64,000 bases of DNA from Begonia masoniana (taxonomy: Eukaryota; Streptophyta; Magnoliopsida; Cucurbitales; Begoniaceae): assembly GCA_022432975.1 (NCBI GenBank), contig CM039516.1, forward strand, positions 31,450,051 through 31,514,050, in the 5' to 3' direction. Position numbers and translations under genes: made by a program. Positions 1-10,262 of the stretch are shown here, piece after piece. The first letter of the stretch is position 1. Every line of letters begins with the position of its first letter. The notes under the pieces were generated by a model. That model was given only the letters and a program-made list of their open reading frames with translations. It was not told the DNA's origin and made no database searches.

Positions 1-355
1 AAGTGACTTTGTCTCCTTCTCCAATATTGGCACATCTGAACATACTCTCGATCTTCCTAAGCCATCCCTCAGCAACAAACGGATTGGATGACTGTCCATC
101 AAATGTGGGTGGTTGTAATCTTCAGAATCTGTCTCCCGATTGCTCATTGTTGGAACACGAGTTGGCACTCCCTTGCGCATCTCGATTCAAAAGTAGTCCC
201 AATTGCTCAGACTGCTGACGCACCAAAGCTGTCAGCTCCCTAATCACACTAGGATCCTCCTCACTTCTCAAATTTGGCATCTCTCTCGGTACTCTTGGTC
301 TTCCTGGTCGTCTAGCCATTTTGCTATATTCCTGTTCAATGTTATTTACTCTCAT
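1..355 (-). pseudogene. Gypsy gag N-terminal fragment, nonsense-mutated
   Basis: This is the start of a Ty3/Gypsy gag, read leftward from an ATG at 355 and running off the window edge. The first 77 codons carry a basic RRPGRPRVPR stretch, then a glutamine-rich helix (VRQQSEQLGLLLNRD). A TGA stop at 122-124 interrupts the frame, but the same frame continues beyond it with the family pattern (PPTFDG, VAEGWLRKIESMF, CANIGEG), so this is one gag with a nonsense change. It is closely similar to the gag at 55828-56229, so the two elements belong to one family. The primer site and 5' LTR follow immediately to the right, as expected for a minus-strand element. Gag would form the particle shell; this copy is broken. 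Confidence 0.8.
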
Positions 356-460
356 AAATATCTAATAACTAAGGTTAACATAAACACTTACAGTTGTTGG
401 AGTACTCTCATGCGACGATCGGTACTGATGAGTAATCTTTTGAACAGTTTAACTAAATGT

Positions 461-473
461 CTCTGATACCAAA
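461..473 (-). other. Primer binding site (initiator Met tRNA)
   Basis: Read on the minus strand this is TTTGGTATCAGAG, matching the TGGTATCAGAG core complementary to plant initiator methionine tRNA. It lies directly inside the LTR end at 475, fixing the orientation of the element as minus. Confidence 0.8.
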
Positions 474-718
474 CTGTAACGCCCCGAATTTGTAAACCCG
501 GTTCACTACTCATAACACTGAACATAACTAAGACATTCTGGGAAAATTTCAAAACTTCACACAACGGTCAAAATTCGACATTATAAAAAAAAAATCAAAA
601 CTTGCAGCGGAAAATCATTTGTGTAAAACAATATTTATATAACAATTAAAATAATAGAAACAATCGGCCAAAAGAACCGAGGGCATGAGGGTGTTAAATA
701 TTTAAATGCCTTAAATTT

Positions 719-1020
719 GAACACATCTACCGCTACCGAACACATCCACCGCTACCGAACACATCTACCGCTCATCTACCGAATACATCTACCGAACACA
801 TCTACCGCCCATCTACCGAACACATCTACCGCTCGCATCTACCGAACACATCTACCGCTCGTATCTTCCGAACGACAACATCTACCGATTACATCTGCCG
901 ATTGACACCTGCCATTCGACATCTGCCGAACGACAACATCTACCGATCACGTCTGTCGAACGACAACATCTACCGATCGCATCTGCCGATTGACGTCTGC
1001 CAATCGACATCTGCCGAACG
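719..1020. repeat. Degenerate CATCTACCG minisatellite inside LTR
   Basis: Irregular tandem copies of CATCTACCG / CATCTGCCG with spacers such as AACA, CTCA and GACAA. The same type of block occurs in sister LTRs (45000-45420, 48050-48350, 49930-50350), in either orientation. It is a fast-changing internal repeat of this LTR family. The short open frames across it (717-905, 902-1138) are by-products of the repeat. Confidence 0.8.
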
Positions 1021-1274
1021 ACAACAGAACAACTCGTTAACCATTTACACTCTAAACAAATGGACAACTCTGACTACTACAGAACTTGTAAATTTTAACA
1101 GCAACCATTCAAAAAAACTCAAGACCACAACTTTCTAAAAATCCAGAATATCAAACTACAATTAAAACCAATCATGTTTTTATGATCAGGATAATCCCAA
1201 AGATGTTAAAATGTTAAAACTACTACTATTATTAAAATCTTCAGCACACTTCAACAAAACACTTGTCCACTAAG

Positions 1275-3747
1275 TGTAACACCCGAGAATTTTTAATTTA
1301 GATTTAGATTTAATTAATTTAAGTTATATTAGTTATTGGATTAATTAACTATTTCTTGGAAGTTTTGGTGGAGTTAGACCGAGGGTGAGGTGAAGGGAAA
1401 ATTTAACGGGCTAAGAGAGGGATTTAACGGTGTTTCAGGGGTCGAATTTACGGGAGGGCAAAACGGTAAATGATTATTTATTAAAACAGTTTTATTAGAA
1501 ATTATTATTATTATTTATTTAATTTAATTTATTTTTTTTTAAAACACAGAATGGCTTCGAAGAAGCCATTCTGCGTTCGAGTGCCCGACGGCCGTGAGGA
1601 GGCGAGAGAGAGCCGAGCGACGTCTCTCCTCCGACGACCACCGCGATTCCTCGACGTTTTTCGGCCAGACAACGTCGGCGATTCCAGGGCTGCACTTTCC
1701 AGCCGTCTTCGCGCACAACCGAACGGTAAGTCTTCATCTTCCCCTGTTTCGGTTCTGTTCGAGGTCGTGGGTCGCCGAGCTGCTAGAGCTCCGATCACCG
1801 GCCGTTTTTGGGCGGTCTTGGCCTGAGTTTGCAGGACATTATGCTGGCAATCGTTGCCTGGCAGTGGAGAGCCTTTTTGGGCAAAAAATCAGTAAGCCCT
1901 CTTCAGGCATTTTGAGTTTTGCTGTGTATTCTCGTGGTTTTTGGTTAGATTATGTTAATTGAGGCTAAATATGGTTGATTGGTGAGGAAACGGGTGAGAA
2001 TTGATGGAAAACCAGGAAAAAGGAATTTTTCGGTTAAGGGGCAATTTGGGTTTTGCTAATTTTGACATAGCTAGGTTTATTTGTTTTAAATTTCCTTTTT
2101 GCATGTTAAAATAGGTTATTAGAGGAGTTCATGGCCGCTGGAATCGTTCGATTCTGATAACCAACGCAAAAGTTACACGAGTTCGAAGTTTTGGGTCGGT
2201 TTTTACCGAACCCAAATTAGTGGTCTGTTTAGTTAGGTTTTAGTTGGATTAGGCTAGAAATAGTAGTTCGAGAGTAATTGGTGAGTGTAACCTTGATTTT
2301 AATCAAGTTTGAATATTTGTCGTAGGTCGAGCCGTAGGTGGACAGGTAACCGAATATCCTCAGCGAGCTAGGATGCCTGGTAAGTAGAGGAATTCTTATG
2401 TTGCCTTAGGCCTACACCATGGAACGGTAGGGTTTAACAGTCGGTTATTTATTTCGTGTTACGTTGTGTTGTTTGGTTTCGTGTTGGGTTGCATATCTTT
2501 GAAACATGCATTGTGAGTTACATTACGCTATGCTAGATATGAGAGGCTGCATTGTTTGGCATTGTGAGTGTGAACGGTAATCAGATAAAGTGAACGGAAA
2601 AATTTGCTTGATTAGAGCTCCTTGTCGGGAACAAGTGCTCACCCCGAGGGGATCTCTATGAGAGATGACCAGCTAAAACATGATCGGCTAAAACATTGAG
2701 TCTTGATTGGAGTGGCCTTGTCGGGAACCAGTGCTGATGTGTAGCACCCCAAGGGGACTTCCATGAAGGATTGACTGGCTAAAAATGGTGGTTCTGGGAA
2801 TGGCCGTCCTGTACGATTATAGGATGTGAGCTTACCTGATCCACACGGCTTATGACTTGATCGGCTAAAATACGTAATGGTGGTTTTGGGAATGGCCGTC
2901 CTGTACGATTATAGGATGTGAGCTTACCCGATCCACACGGCTTATGGAACAATTAAAGCAACGAACGGCAAATAAGCACAACCAAGAGCTAGAAACTGCA
3001 TGAATTAGAGTTGTGTGTGAGGGTTGTTTGTGTAGTGTGCATTGTGTTGTCGCATTTGTTATTCCCTACTTGCTAAGCATTAGGCTTACGCTTTGTGTTC
3101 TATGGTGTAGGTGGCGAGATTTACTCAGGTGAGGTGGATGAGACAACCCAGGGCTAGGCAGCAGTTGGTGATGCATGCAGTATGCCGGTGCGGGCTATTG
3201 TTGGGGCGCCTTGACCATGGTCTTCGGGGGATGTGGGCTTTGTCTTTTGGTAGTTATTGTAGTTATTGTAAATGTCTGTTTGTAGAAATGATGGGAATGT
3301 ATATTTTTCTTTTTGATTGATGTTTTGAGAGTTATTGTATAGCTATTTGTATATAGTCATAGTTAAGGGTGATGTGTTGCCCTATACTATGGATTTTCTT
3401 CACTTAGGGATGTTAGTATTTTAGTTTCTTTCTTTACTGCTGTTGGAGATTTCGTAGGTTGGTTAGATGGTTAGGAATATTCTGGATTGGCTGAGAATGT
3501 ATTTAGTTGCAGGTACCTAGCATTTTGAAGGCGCCATTTTCAGGCGTTACTTTGCCAAAATTTTCGGGAAGGACGCCGTGGTACTTAAAGGTAAGTAGAG
3601 GAAATTAGTGAGTCTAGGCAACTGGGTATGACATAAGAGAGTTTCGAGAGCTTTAGTTTTAAATTCTGTTGTGTTAATTTTAAGTTTTAACGTGGGATTG
3701 GTTAGCAAAGTAGTGCACCGAGCCAGGGTGGGTTTGGGGGCGTTACA
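1275..3747 (+). mobile_element. Solo LTR, 2473 bp, target duplication CTAAG
   Basis: The unit starts TGTAACACCCGAG at 1275 and ends GGGGCGTTACA at 3747, flanked by perfect 5-bp duplications CTAAG (1270-1274 and 3748-3752). No gag, pol, primer site or polypurine tract lies inside, so it is a solo LTR left by LTR-LTR recombination. It sits inside the older LTR of 475-4910 and therefore inserted later. Orientation is inferred as plus from the TG...CA reading and a GTAAG splice-like site near 1726. Open frames at 1519-1962 lie in a GC-rich stretch and show no recognisable domain. Confidence 0.88.
2780..2946. repeat. Tandem duplication of about 95 bp in the solo LTR
   Basis: Two adjacent copies share GGGAATGGCCGTCCTGTACG, the following ATTATAGGATGTGAGCTTACC and the GATCCACACGGCTTATG end (starting near 2797 and 2890). 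A related upstream segment (2615-2780) has paired CTTGTCGGGAAC and GGCTAAAA motifs. Confidence 0.8.
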
Positions 3748-4910
3748 CTAAGACTTCACATACTGACATTAATTAAACCGCCTCATCAGTGCACCAAACC
3801 GTGGCATAGATGTGCTCTATCATCTTCGCTTATCCTTTTGTAAACTCAGAGAAATCACCTATTGAAGCTTCAGCACCTACATCACAAAACTCATCTATTA
3901 GCCTAATGCTAAATAAGTAGAGCATAATAAAATAAAATGCTGAATCATAAATCCTATTCATGCAGTTTCTACTTTCACAACTCAGTTATATCTGTTCTCT
4001 GTTGATCCCTCTGTACAATGGAAAATGGATCAATTTTTCCAAAGTCTACATCCTCTACTCGATTAAGGGGCAGATTAGTTCCTTTAATAGCTGATCTGAT
4101 CCCTCTGTTCGATGGAAAGTGAATCAAATTTCCCAAAGTCTACATCCTCTACTCGATTAATGGGTGGATTAGTTCCCTTAATAGCTGATCTGATACAATC
4201 TGTTCATGTCTTACCATGTCATTACATGTAAATTAATTTTCGTACTCCAATAAAACATGATGCATGACATACTGAAAAACATTCAAATATGCATAAACCT
4301 ACTGTTTTGTGATGTAGACCCGAAGGCACACACATACTCCACTTACCTGGCTTCCTGGAAAAGCTTGGTTGCAAACTACTTCGGGGTTTTGCTCAAATCT
4401 AAAACCGTAGACAGAGTATTAGTTAGATCTTTGCTAAACTTCATTACAAACTATCCAAAAATCTAAAGAAACTAGTTGGAAGCTCAGTTCCTCGAGCATT
4501 CCCGATTCAACACAAAACCCGAACTCAGCTCTCACTCACAGCATTCCTAAAACACTCATTCTACCGTAAACAAATCATCAAATGTATATGCTATATTCAC
4601 TCTAAATCATCAGCAAGAAGAAATCAAGGAAGAACTCACCTAAGTTGCAGAAGATTCGGAGAGAAAAATCGCCAGAGGAGTCAGCTGAGCTGAGCTGAAA
4701 GAGGAAAGTAATGAAACAGTGGCGGCTATCCTTCACTAAACCCTCCATTTATAATACATGCTTCACAAATTACACTTATGCCCTTGACTAACAAACTTTA
4801 ACCTATTTAAGCAACCAATCAAAATCACTTAATTCCATAAAATAAAAGCCACGTACCAGTTGCTACAAATAGTTTTAAGACTGAATATTTTTTTTTTTAC
4901 TCGGCTTATA

Positions 4911-5663
4911 CCAGACAACCAGATTAGATGACTGCTCAGCAACAAAAACAATAAAAGTAAACAAATTATATGATGCTGGTTGCTTTATCTTTAAAGTTAA
5001 GATGCTATGTTGAAATGCGATTAACATTAATCCAAATAACAGCAGGAAAACAGATTGGTTTTATAGCAGCAAGACAGAAACATTAACATGAGCAAAACAG
5101 CAACACAAACATTCATTACTTTGTGAAACAGAAATTTGTTTGGCCAAGGAGAAAATTAGGTTTGCAGCAAGAATTCAGCTAAACAACCCAAACAAATATC
5201 ACTAAAAGATAGGGAAACATAACCCGGAAGTAGTAGAGAAAACACAAAAATAATTTGAGGAAAACAGCTTGGATAATGATCCAGAAAACACAATGGAAGG
5301 CAAGATGGATATTTTGAATTTTCAATTATACTAGATCAATTCCAGAAACTACACATCACAACAAATATCGTTTATCAATGGTGTTCAATAATGATGCAGT
5401 TCATCCTTGGAGTTTGATGTAATTTCAGGAAAGAACAAGGCAAGACAGTGACCTTAATGATGCACAACTAGAAACCCAAATGGAGATGCAACACCCTAGT
5501 TCACAAGCAGAATATGTGTTGGTTTTGCATGGGAATTACCTTTAGTTGCGCATAGAAACAGAACCAATAATTTCATGCAAACTGAACAATCAACATTAAT
5601 CAGAACCGCATGCCACAATATTCAAAACACAGAAGAATTCTCTGGAAAATACACTGAGTAGAT

Positions 5664-5695
<32 letters not shown>

Positions 5696-6238
5696 AAATC
5701 GTGCAACTATAATATGTGAGATTCTCACGTTTCTGCCAATTACCCCAAAAAGAGATTTACTTCAATAACAGTTGAGTAGTAATTAAACAGATCACAAAAC
5801 TCTCTAATTACCTCAGAATTCAATAGACGATTTTCTCAACGTAATATGTTGAATGAGTAAGCTTAATGCTCATGTATACGTGGATCATTTCGGTGAGTAA
5901 ATAAAATAGAAACAAATTTCAATATAACACAACATGCCATTAAGTCTCTGCAAACCTCACCCAAACAGAACCACAATTTTAATATACTAGAATATCCATG
6001 CAAATGTAGACATGCTGTTTACATGCAACCGAAACATGAAAACTAACCTTTCAATTGAGATATTGAGATCTGCTATCAACTAAATAGAAATGAAAGCTCA
6101 AGCAAATGGGTTATGCTAGTTATTAAACAGAATTGAATGACAAAACATATTAGACAGAAACAAAACAAAAACAGAGAATAAAAACTACAAAGAAACACAA
6201 ACAACGAGCCAGAGATCAACTCTCGCTCTGATACCACT
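4911..6238 (-). mobile_element. Truncated internal region of a non-coding LTR element
   Basis: A-rich DNA (CAGAAACAAAAC-type composition) without an open frame above about 65 codons. It ends at 6225-6236 in GCTCTGATACCA, the reverse complement of the initiator-Met primer site TGGTATCAGAGC, followed by the LTR at 6239. The same composition and primer-site layout recur in the element at 57932-64000. Only 1.3 kb remains; the left part appears cut off by insertion of the element at 1-4910. It carries no gag or pol remnants that I can recognise. Confidence 0.65.
5661..5696 (+). repeat. (CAA)n microsatellite
   Basis: About eleven consecutive ACA/CAA triplets in the A-rich interior of the non-coding LTR element. 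Confidence 0.9.
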
Positions 6239-7419
6239 TGATGAACTTCTGGGACCTAAGATGCATGCGGAAGACTATATTAAACAGCAAGCTTTGATGT
6301 TCTTTGGAGAAACCAAATAACACTCCAAACAGTCGCTAAAAACAGAGGAAAAATCGAAAATTGCGTAGGAGATGAGAAAATTGATACCCGTCGAAATGGA
6401 GAGGTGGGTGAGTTGGGTAACGCCTCAGAAAAGGTCATTTGGATTGAAGGAAGCATTGTGGAGGAGATGGACGGCGAAAGGAACCCGAGCCGGCCGAAAG
6501 GTGTTCCCTGTACCTTCAGCGAAGAGCTCCACCGTGATGTGAGGAGTGCTTCCAGAAACTAGGCTGCCCTACGCGTAATGCTTCGTCCTCAGAAGAGGCC
6601 AAGGGAAATGGAAATGAAAACCCGTGGCTGGTCCAAAGGCAGTGCGATGCACAGCTCTGCGCCTTTGGGAATAAGTCCCTCGTTGCCGAGGAGAAATCAC
6701 AGCTTAAGGGCACCGGTTTCCTCCTTCCTTCTTTTCAACTCCAGCTCTTGGAAGAGGGAGAGAAGGCAAGAGTAAGAGTACCTCCAAGCAACCGTGAGGC
6801 TTGAGGCAATATTTGGTGGTCATCCATGGCGTCTCGTGTCAATGAATACCATGGGAAAAAAACCCACACGGAGGATGCTCCGAACAAGAAGAAACTCTTC
6901 TGTAAATTCCAAATATTGATAAAAAAACCTGACTACAATAACCTAAGGAGAAAAGCTTAAATATCCAGGGGAAGGCTTCGGGAGAAGGCAAGAGAATAGA
7001 AGAAGCAGAGAGCCGTTGGAGACGCTTCTTCAGAAATGTAGCCGTTGTGCTCGGTCACGTCAGCAGTTCCACGTCAGCATCTGGTTCAAAGCATGGCAAG
7101 CTCCTTGGTCAAGCCTCTTTGTAGGTTGGGTCAACTCCTTTTGATGTCTCCTTGTTCACTTAGAATTTCCTAAATCTAAACAATTTAACCAAATAACCTA
7201 AACAATAAAATTGGCTACAAGTGGCCGATAAATAAGAATTAAGAAAAATCCACAGTGACCTAAACTTAAAAACAAATAAAGAGCTTGTTTTCAAAATTTG
7301 ATAAAGGGAAGACAAATTCCCTCTTTCAACCTACAAAACTTACAAACCAATTAGTATATAAAATAGTTAGAATCCATACCTTGGTTCGTGTTTGACAGTT
7401 CGGGATCGTAGGCATGTCA
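6239..7419 (-). mobile_element. LTR of non-coding (LARD-like) element, 1181 bp
   Basis: Starts TGATGAACTTC right after the primer site and ends GGCATGTCA at 7419. It shares blocks with the LTR at 57932-59033, including GAAACTCTTCTGT followed by an ATTCCAAA-type stretch, an AGCCGTTG/GTAGCCGTTG region, and the final GATCG-GGGCAT-TCA end, so both belong to one LTR family with similar length (1181 and 1102 bp). As the LTR to the right of a minus-strand primer site it is the 5' LTR. The 65-aa overlapping frames at 6516-6775 are opposite-strand by-products. Confidence 0.75.
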
Positions 7420-9679
7420 GGTGAGTGACAAACTCAATATGAAATGTTATACCTACCACTCAGGTTATAATGCATGCCAGTTATAAAATCAATTAATGAG
7501 TATCAAATCTCAAAACCAGTTCCATATTATGAAATCTCTTCTCATTTTTAAATAAATCGATCGGACTAACTTTTAAAATAAAGTAAGTGTATATAAATTA
7601 TGCCCTCATCATCCATACCATACTATATAATCAAGTATACAGTGAAAAAGGAGAACACGCAAAGATCCTCAAAAACACACCACGCAGAAAGGCCACTATA
7701 ACATTAGGCAAGACCTCATAGGCCACTGTAACATTGAGCCTCGTGGATCACACGGTAGCTCACCAAGAGGGAATCCACGATCACTCTACCCTGGGCCCTT
7801 GGGAACACCGCACAAGGGACTTATCATACCGGGGGTAACAACGAACAGACACTGATCAGGTCGGGTAATTGGGCTAGCATAGTTAGAGCCCAGGGCTAGG
7901 CAAAGCTCCGAGCCCACAACTCCACGTACAAGGAGTTTAACAAGAGGGAACTCAACCCGGAAGGAATCAACAACCACTCAACCCAGAGCCCTATCAAAAC
8001 AACTGTGGGGAGAACCACGGCAACCCTCAAACACGGGTGCATCTGAGTAAAATGCCTTGATACTCTCAGCGTACGAGCCCGGCCGAGAGTGCCAAATGAT
8101 TACCTTCAGAATCAACTCCATATGGCAATACATAAAACTATGCAATGCATCAGAAAAACAGTCCACAAATCAAAACCCAACAGCATAGCATAACGATCAA
8201 TCTCAATTTAAACCCGTCAGCAAGGCAAGAAAACATGGCAGTAGGCAGTCAAATCAAGTCAAAAGTATACATGCCTATCTAATGCAATATGCTCGTGTTT
8301 TTAAAACAGCCGACATCAATATCATTGGTTATCCACCAAAATAATATATATACATGTTATGTAAGTATATCGCAGAAAGTATAATAACTCATACCACCGA
8401 GGTGAGTCCTCCTAATTTCAGTGGTCCGTGTCTCCTCGGGGATCGTCTCGAGGTCTGCAAAATTCTCTGAATCTGGGAGTCAAAACAAGGAAGGAAACCC
8501 CGTTAATATCCAATAAGGGTTAAAAACAATCTAAACTAGGAGTCGGGCGAAAATGGGTCTAACGGCTTGAGTTGACTTCTGGTCAAAAGTCAACATTTGG
8601 TCAAAATTCAACGGTCGAACAAAGTCAATGGTCAAAGTCAATAGTTGACTTTGATTGATCGGTTCGGGTCAGACCGGTCCGGTTTGGATCCAAACTGGTC
8701 AAGTGGGACTGGTTCAGGTTGGTTCGAGTCGGATCAGTCCGAACCGATCTGGTCCGGCCCGGAAGAGCCCAACCCAGTTGGGCTCAGGTACTTGGCAGGT
8801 TCAGGCTAGGTCTGGGTTGGACCCGGCTCGAATAAGGCTAGTCCTAGCCTGAACTCGAGCCGGGCTCGACCTAACCTAGTCCAGGCCCAACTCGGCCTTG
8901 GGCCCGAGTCGACCCGGCCCAGTGCCAGAGTCAACTTAGCCTAGTGTCGAGTTGACTCGGCTGTCGACCTAGTCAAGTCGACCGTCGGCGACCGAGTGCC
9001 TCAGGTTGGAAATCACGTTCTTCTAACCTGTTTTTCGTCAAAACTTGTTTCCAACACGTTTCTTATCTCCTTTCCGTCAAATCCTGCTAAAAACACCAAA
9101 GAATCGATCTCAAAACACAGATTAAAAAAACCCCATAAACCCAAAACTTCTCGGGCAAAAATCAAGAGATAGAGGGCTCACCGTCAAAAACACCCTTCGC
9201 CAACGTTGCTCTACTCGTCGAGACGAACGTTTTGACACCAAGATCGTGCCAAACGAAGGTCGGAATGTCGTCGGCCAATCTCCCTCTTCGGCAGCAGCGT
9301 CTCTCTCCTCTCTCTGTAAATTTTAAATTTTATAGGTGGACTTTGTCTTTAAATTTTATTTTAATTCTTTTAAATTTTATATTAAATATATTAAACCCAT
9401 TTAATAGATTTTCGGTTTCCAAATTAAAATTCTCAAACAACTTCGCTCGACAATTTCGGATGTTCTACTCTCGTGAATTTGATCCACTTGAAATGCGCGA
9501 ACGCCAACATCTAATTTTTAATTTAATTCCATAAATCTTACGTACGTGTCACACATGACCAAAAACTCGTACTTCGCACGTTTCTAAAATTTTGACCGTT
9601 CAGGCATAAATTCTCACTTAAAATTCGCAAAAAAAATTATTCAGAAATTTTTATTCACTAAAATTTGGCAGATTTTACA
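7420..9679 (-). mobile_element. Partial 3' LTR of an old Gypsy element
   Basis: The inner end at 9679 reads GGCAGATTTTACA on the plus strand, that is TGTAAAATCTGCC on the element's own strand, next to a purine-rich GGGTGAAAAGA tract (9680-9690) expected before a 3' LTR. The left end is missing because the non-coding LTR element ending at 7419 interrupts it. No coding capacity; open frames at 7786-8166 and 8655-8852 are unsupported. Its inner 27 bases recur at 20790-20816, which marks the other end of the same element. Confidence 0.6.
8572..8650. promoter_or_regulatory. Cluster of eight W-box (TTGACY) cores
   Basis: In 79 bp there are eight TTGACT/TTGACC cores counting both strands (GTTGACT, GGTCAA, AGTCAA types). 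TTGACY is the established core recognised by WRKY factors. The block lies inside an LTR, where promoter elements are expected. It could also be a chance result of a GTCAA-type microsatellite. Confidence 0.5.
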
Positions 9680-10262
9680 TCTTTTCACCCTTTTTATGAA
9701 TTTCGTCTTCAAAATTTGCCTCAACTACTAATCTTAAAACAAATAAGGGTATCTCTCTGCCATCTCGGTCTCCAGCTCCAAGTAGCCTCCCTCTCTGTGT
9801 GGTTCCTCCATAGCACCCTAACGTATGGAACCTCTCGACGACATAGCAACCGATGCTCACGTCTCAAAATCTGCTCTGGCTCCTCATCATACGTCGTGTC
9901 AGCCTAGACGGGCACCTCATCCCACGAAACACTTTGAGACGGATCTGGAATGTACTTCCTCAGTTGGGATATGTGGAATACGTCGTGAACGTGTCCCAAA
10001 TGAGGCGGCAATTCCAACCTGTAAGCTACCACTTCAATCCTCTCAGTAATCTGAAATGGCCCAACATACCTCGGGGCTAACTTTCCTTTCACCCCAAACC
10101 TGCTGACACCACGGGTATGATGAACCTTCAAAAAGACAAAGTCCCCAACATCAAACTCCACCTCATGTCTTTTCAGGTCGGCATAGTTTTTCTACCTGCT
10201 CTACACAATCTTTTGTCTCTCGCGAATCTGATGGATCTTCTCAGTGGTCTCTCGGATGATAT
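9680..10262 (-). pseudogene. Gypsy integrase C-terminus, 3' piece of split element
   Basis: The minus-strand frame 10161-9904 encodes a classic Gypsy integrase tail: VGDFVFLKV, then RRGKL-like FGVKGKLAPRYVGPF, AYRLELP, HDVFHISQLRKY and DPS. Upstream (10162-10262) the frame reads on with IRETTEKIHQIRERQKI but has TAG stops. Downstream, after a frame change, a chromodomain-like end (EATWELE...ERYPYLF) is visible near 9700-9780. It is separated from the rest of its integrase (19677-20290) by the 9.4-kb insertion at 10263-19671, so this is one gene split by a nested element and further broken by stops. Confidence 0.8.

Larger units (their letters stand above)
475..4910 (-). mobile_element. Gypsy 5' LTR, split by a nested solo LTR
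   Basis: This LTR begins TGTAACGCCCC at 475 and is about 1.95 kb once the nested insertion at 1275-3747 and one copy of its duplication are removed. That matches the 2.03-2.12 kb of sister LTRs at 26350, 44719 and 49653. It shares their CATCTRCCG-rich tandem block (719-1020 here), the segment around TTTGTGATGTAG near 4308, and paired GATCC...TTAAGGG motifs near 4000-4200. The right end near 4900 is decayed, so the terminus is approximate (within about 15 bases). Being on the right of a minus-strand gag, it is the 5' LTR; the rest of the element lies left of the window. Confidence 0.75.

Noticed and set aside
719..1020. CRISPR-like regular repeats
   Set aside because: Units are irregular and degenerate, spacers are not unique, and the context is a plant LTR.
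6516..6775. Overlapping 65-aa frames on both strands
   Set aside because: They lie in an LTR, overlap each other and have no recognisable domain.
8655..8852. 65-aa frame rich in G, P and Q
   Set aside because: Translation of a GGTTCGGTC-type low-complexity stretch within an LTR; no start context, no domain.
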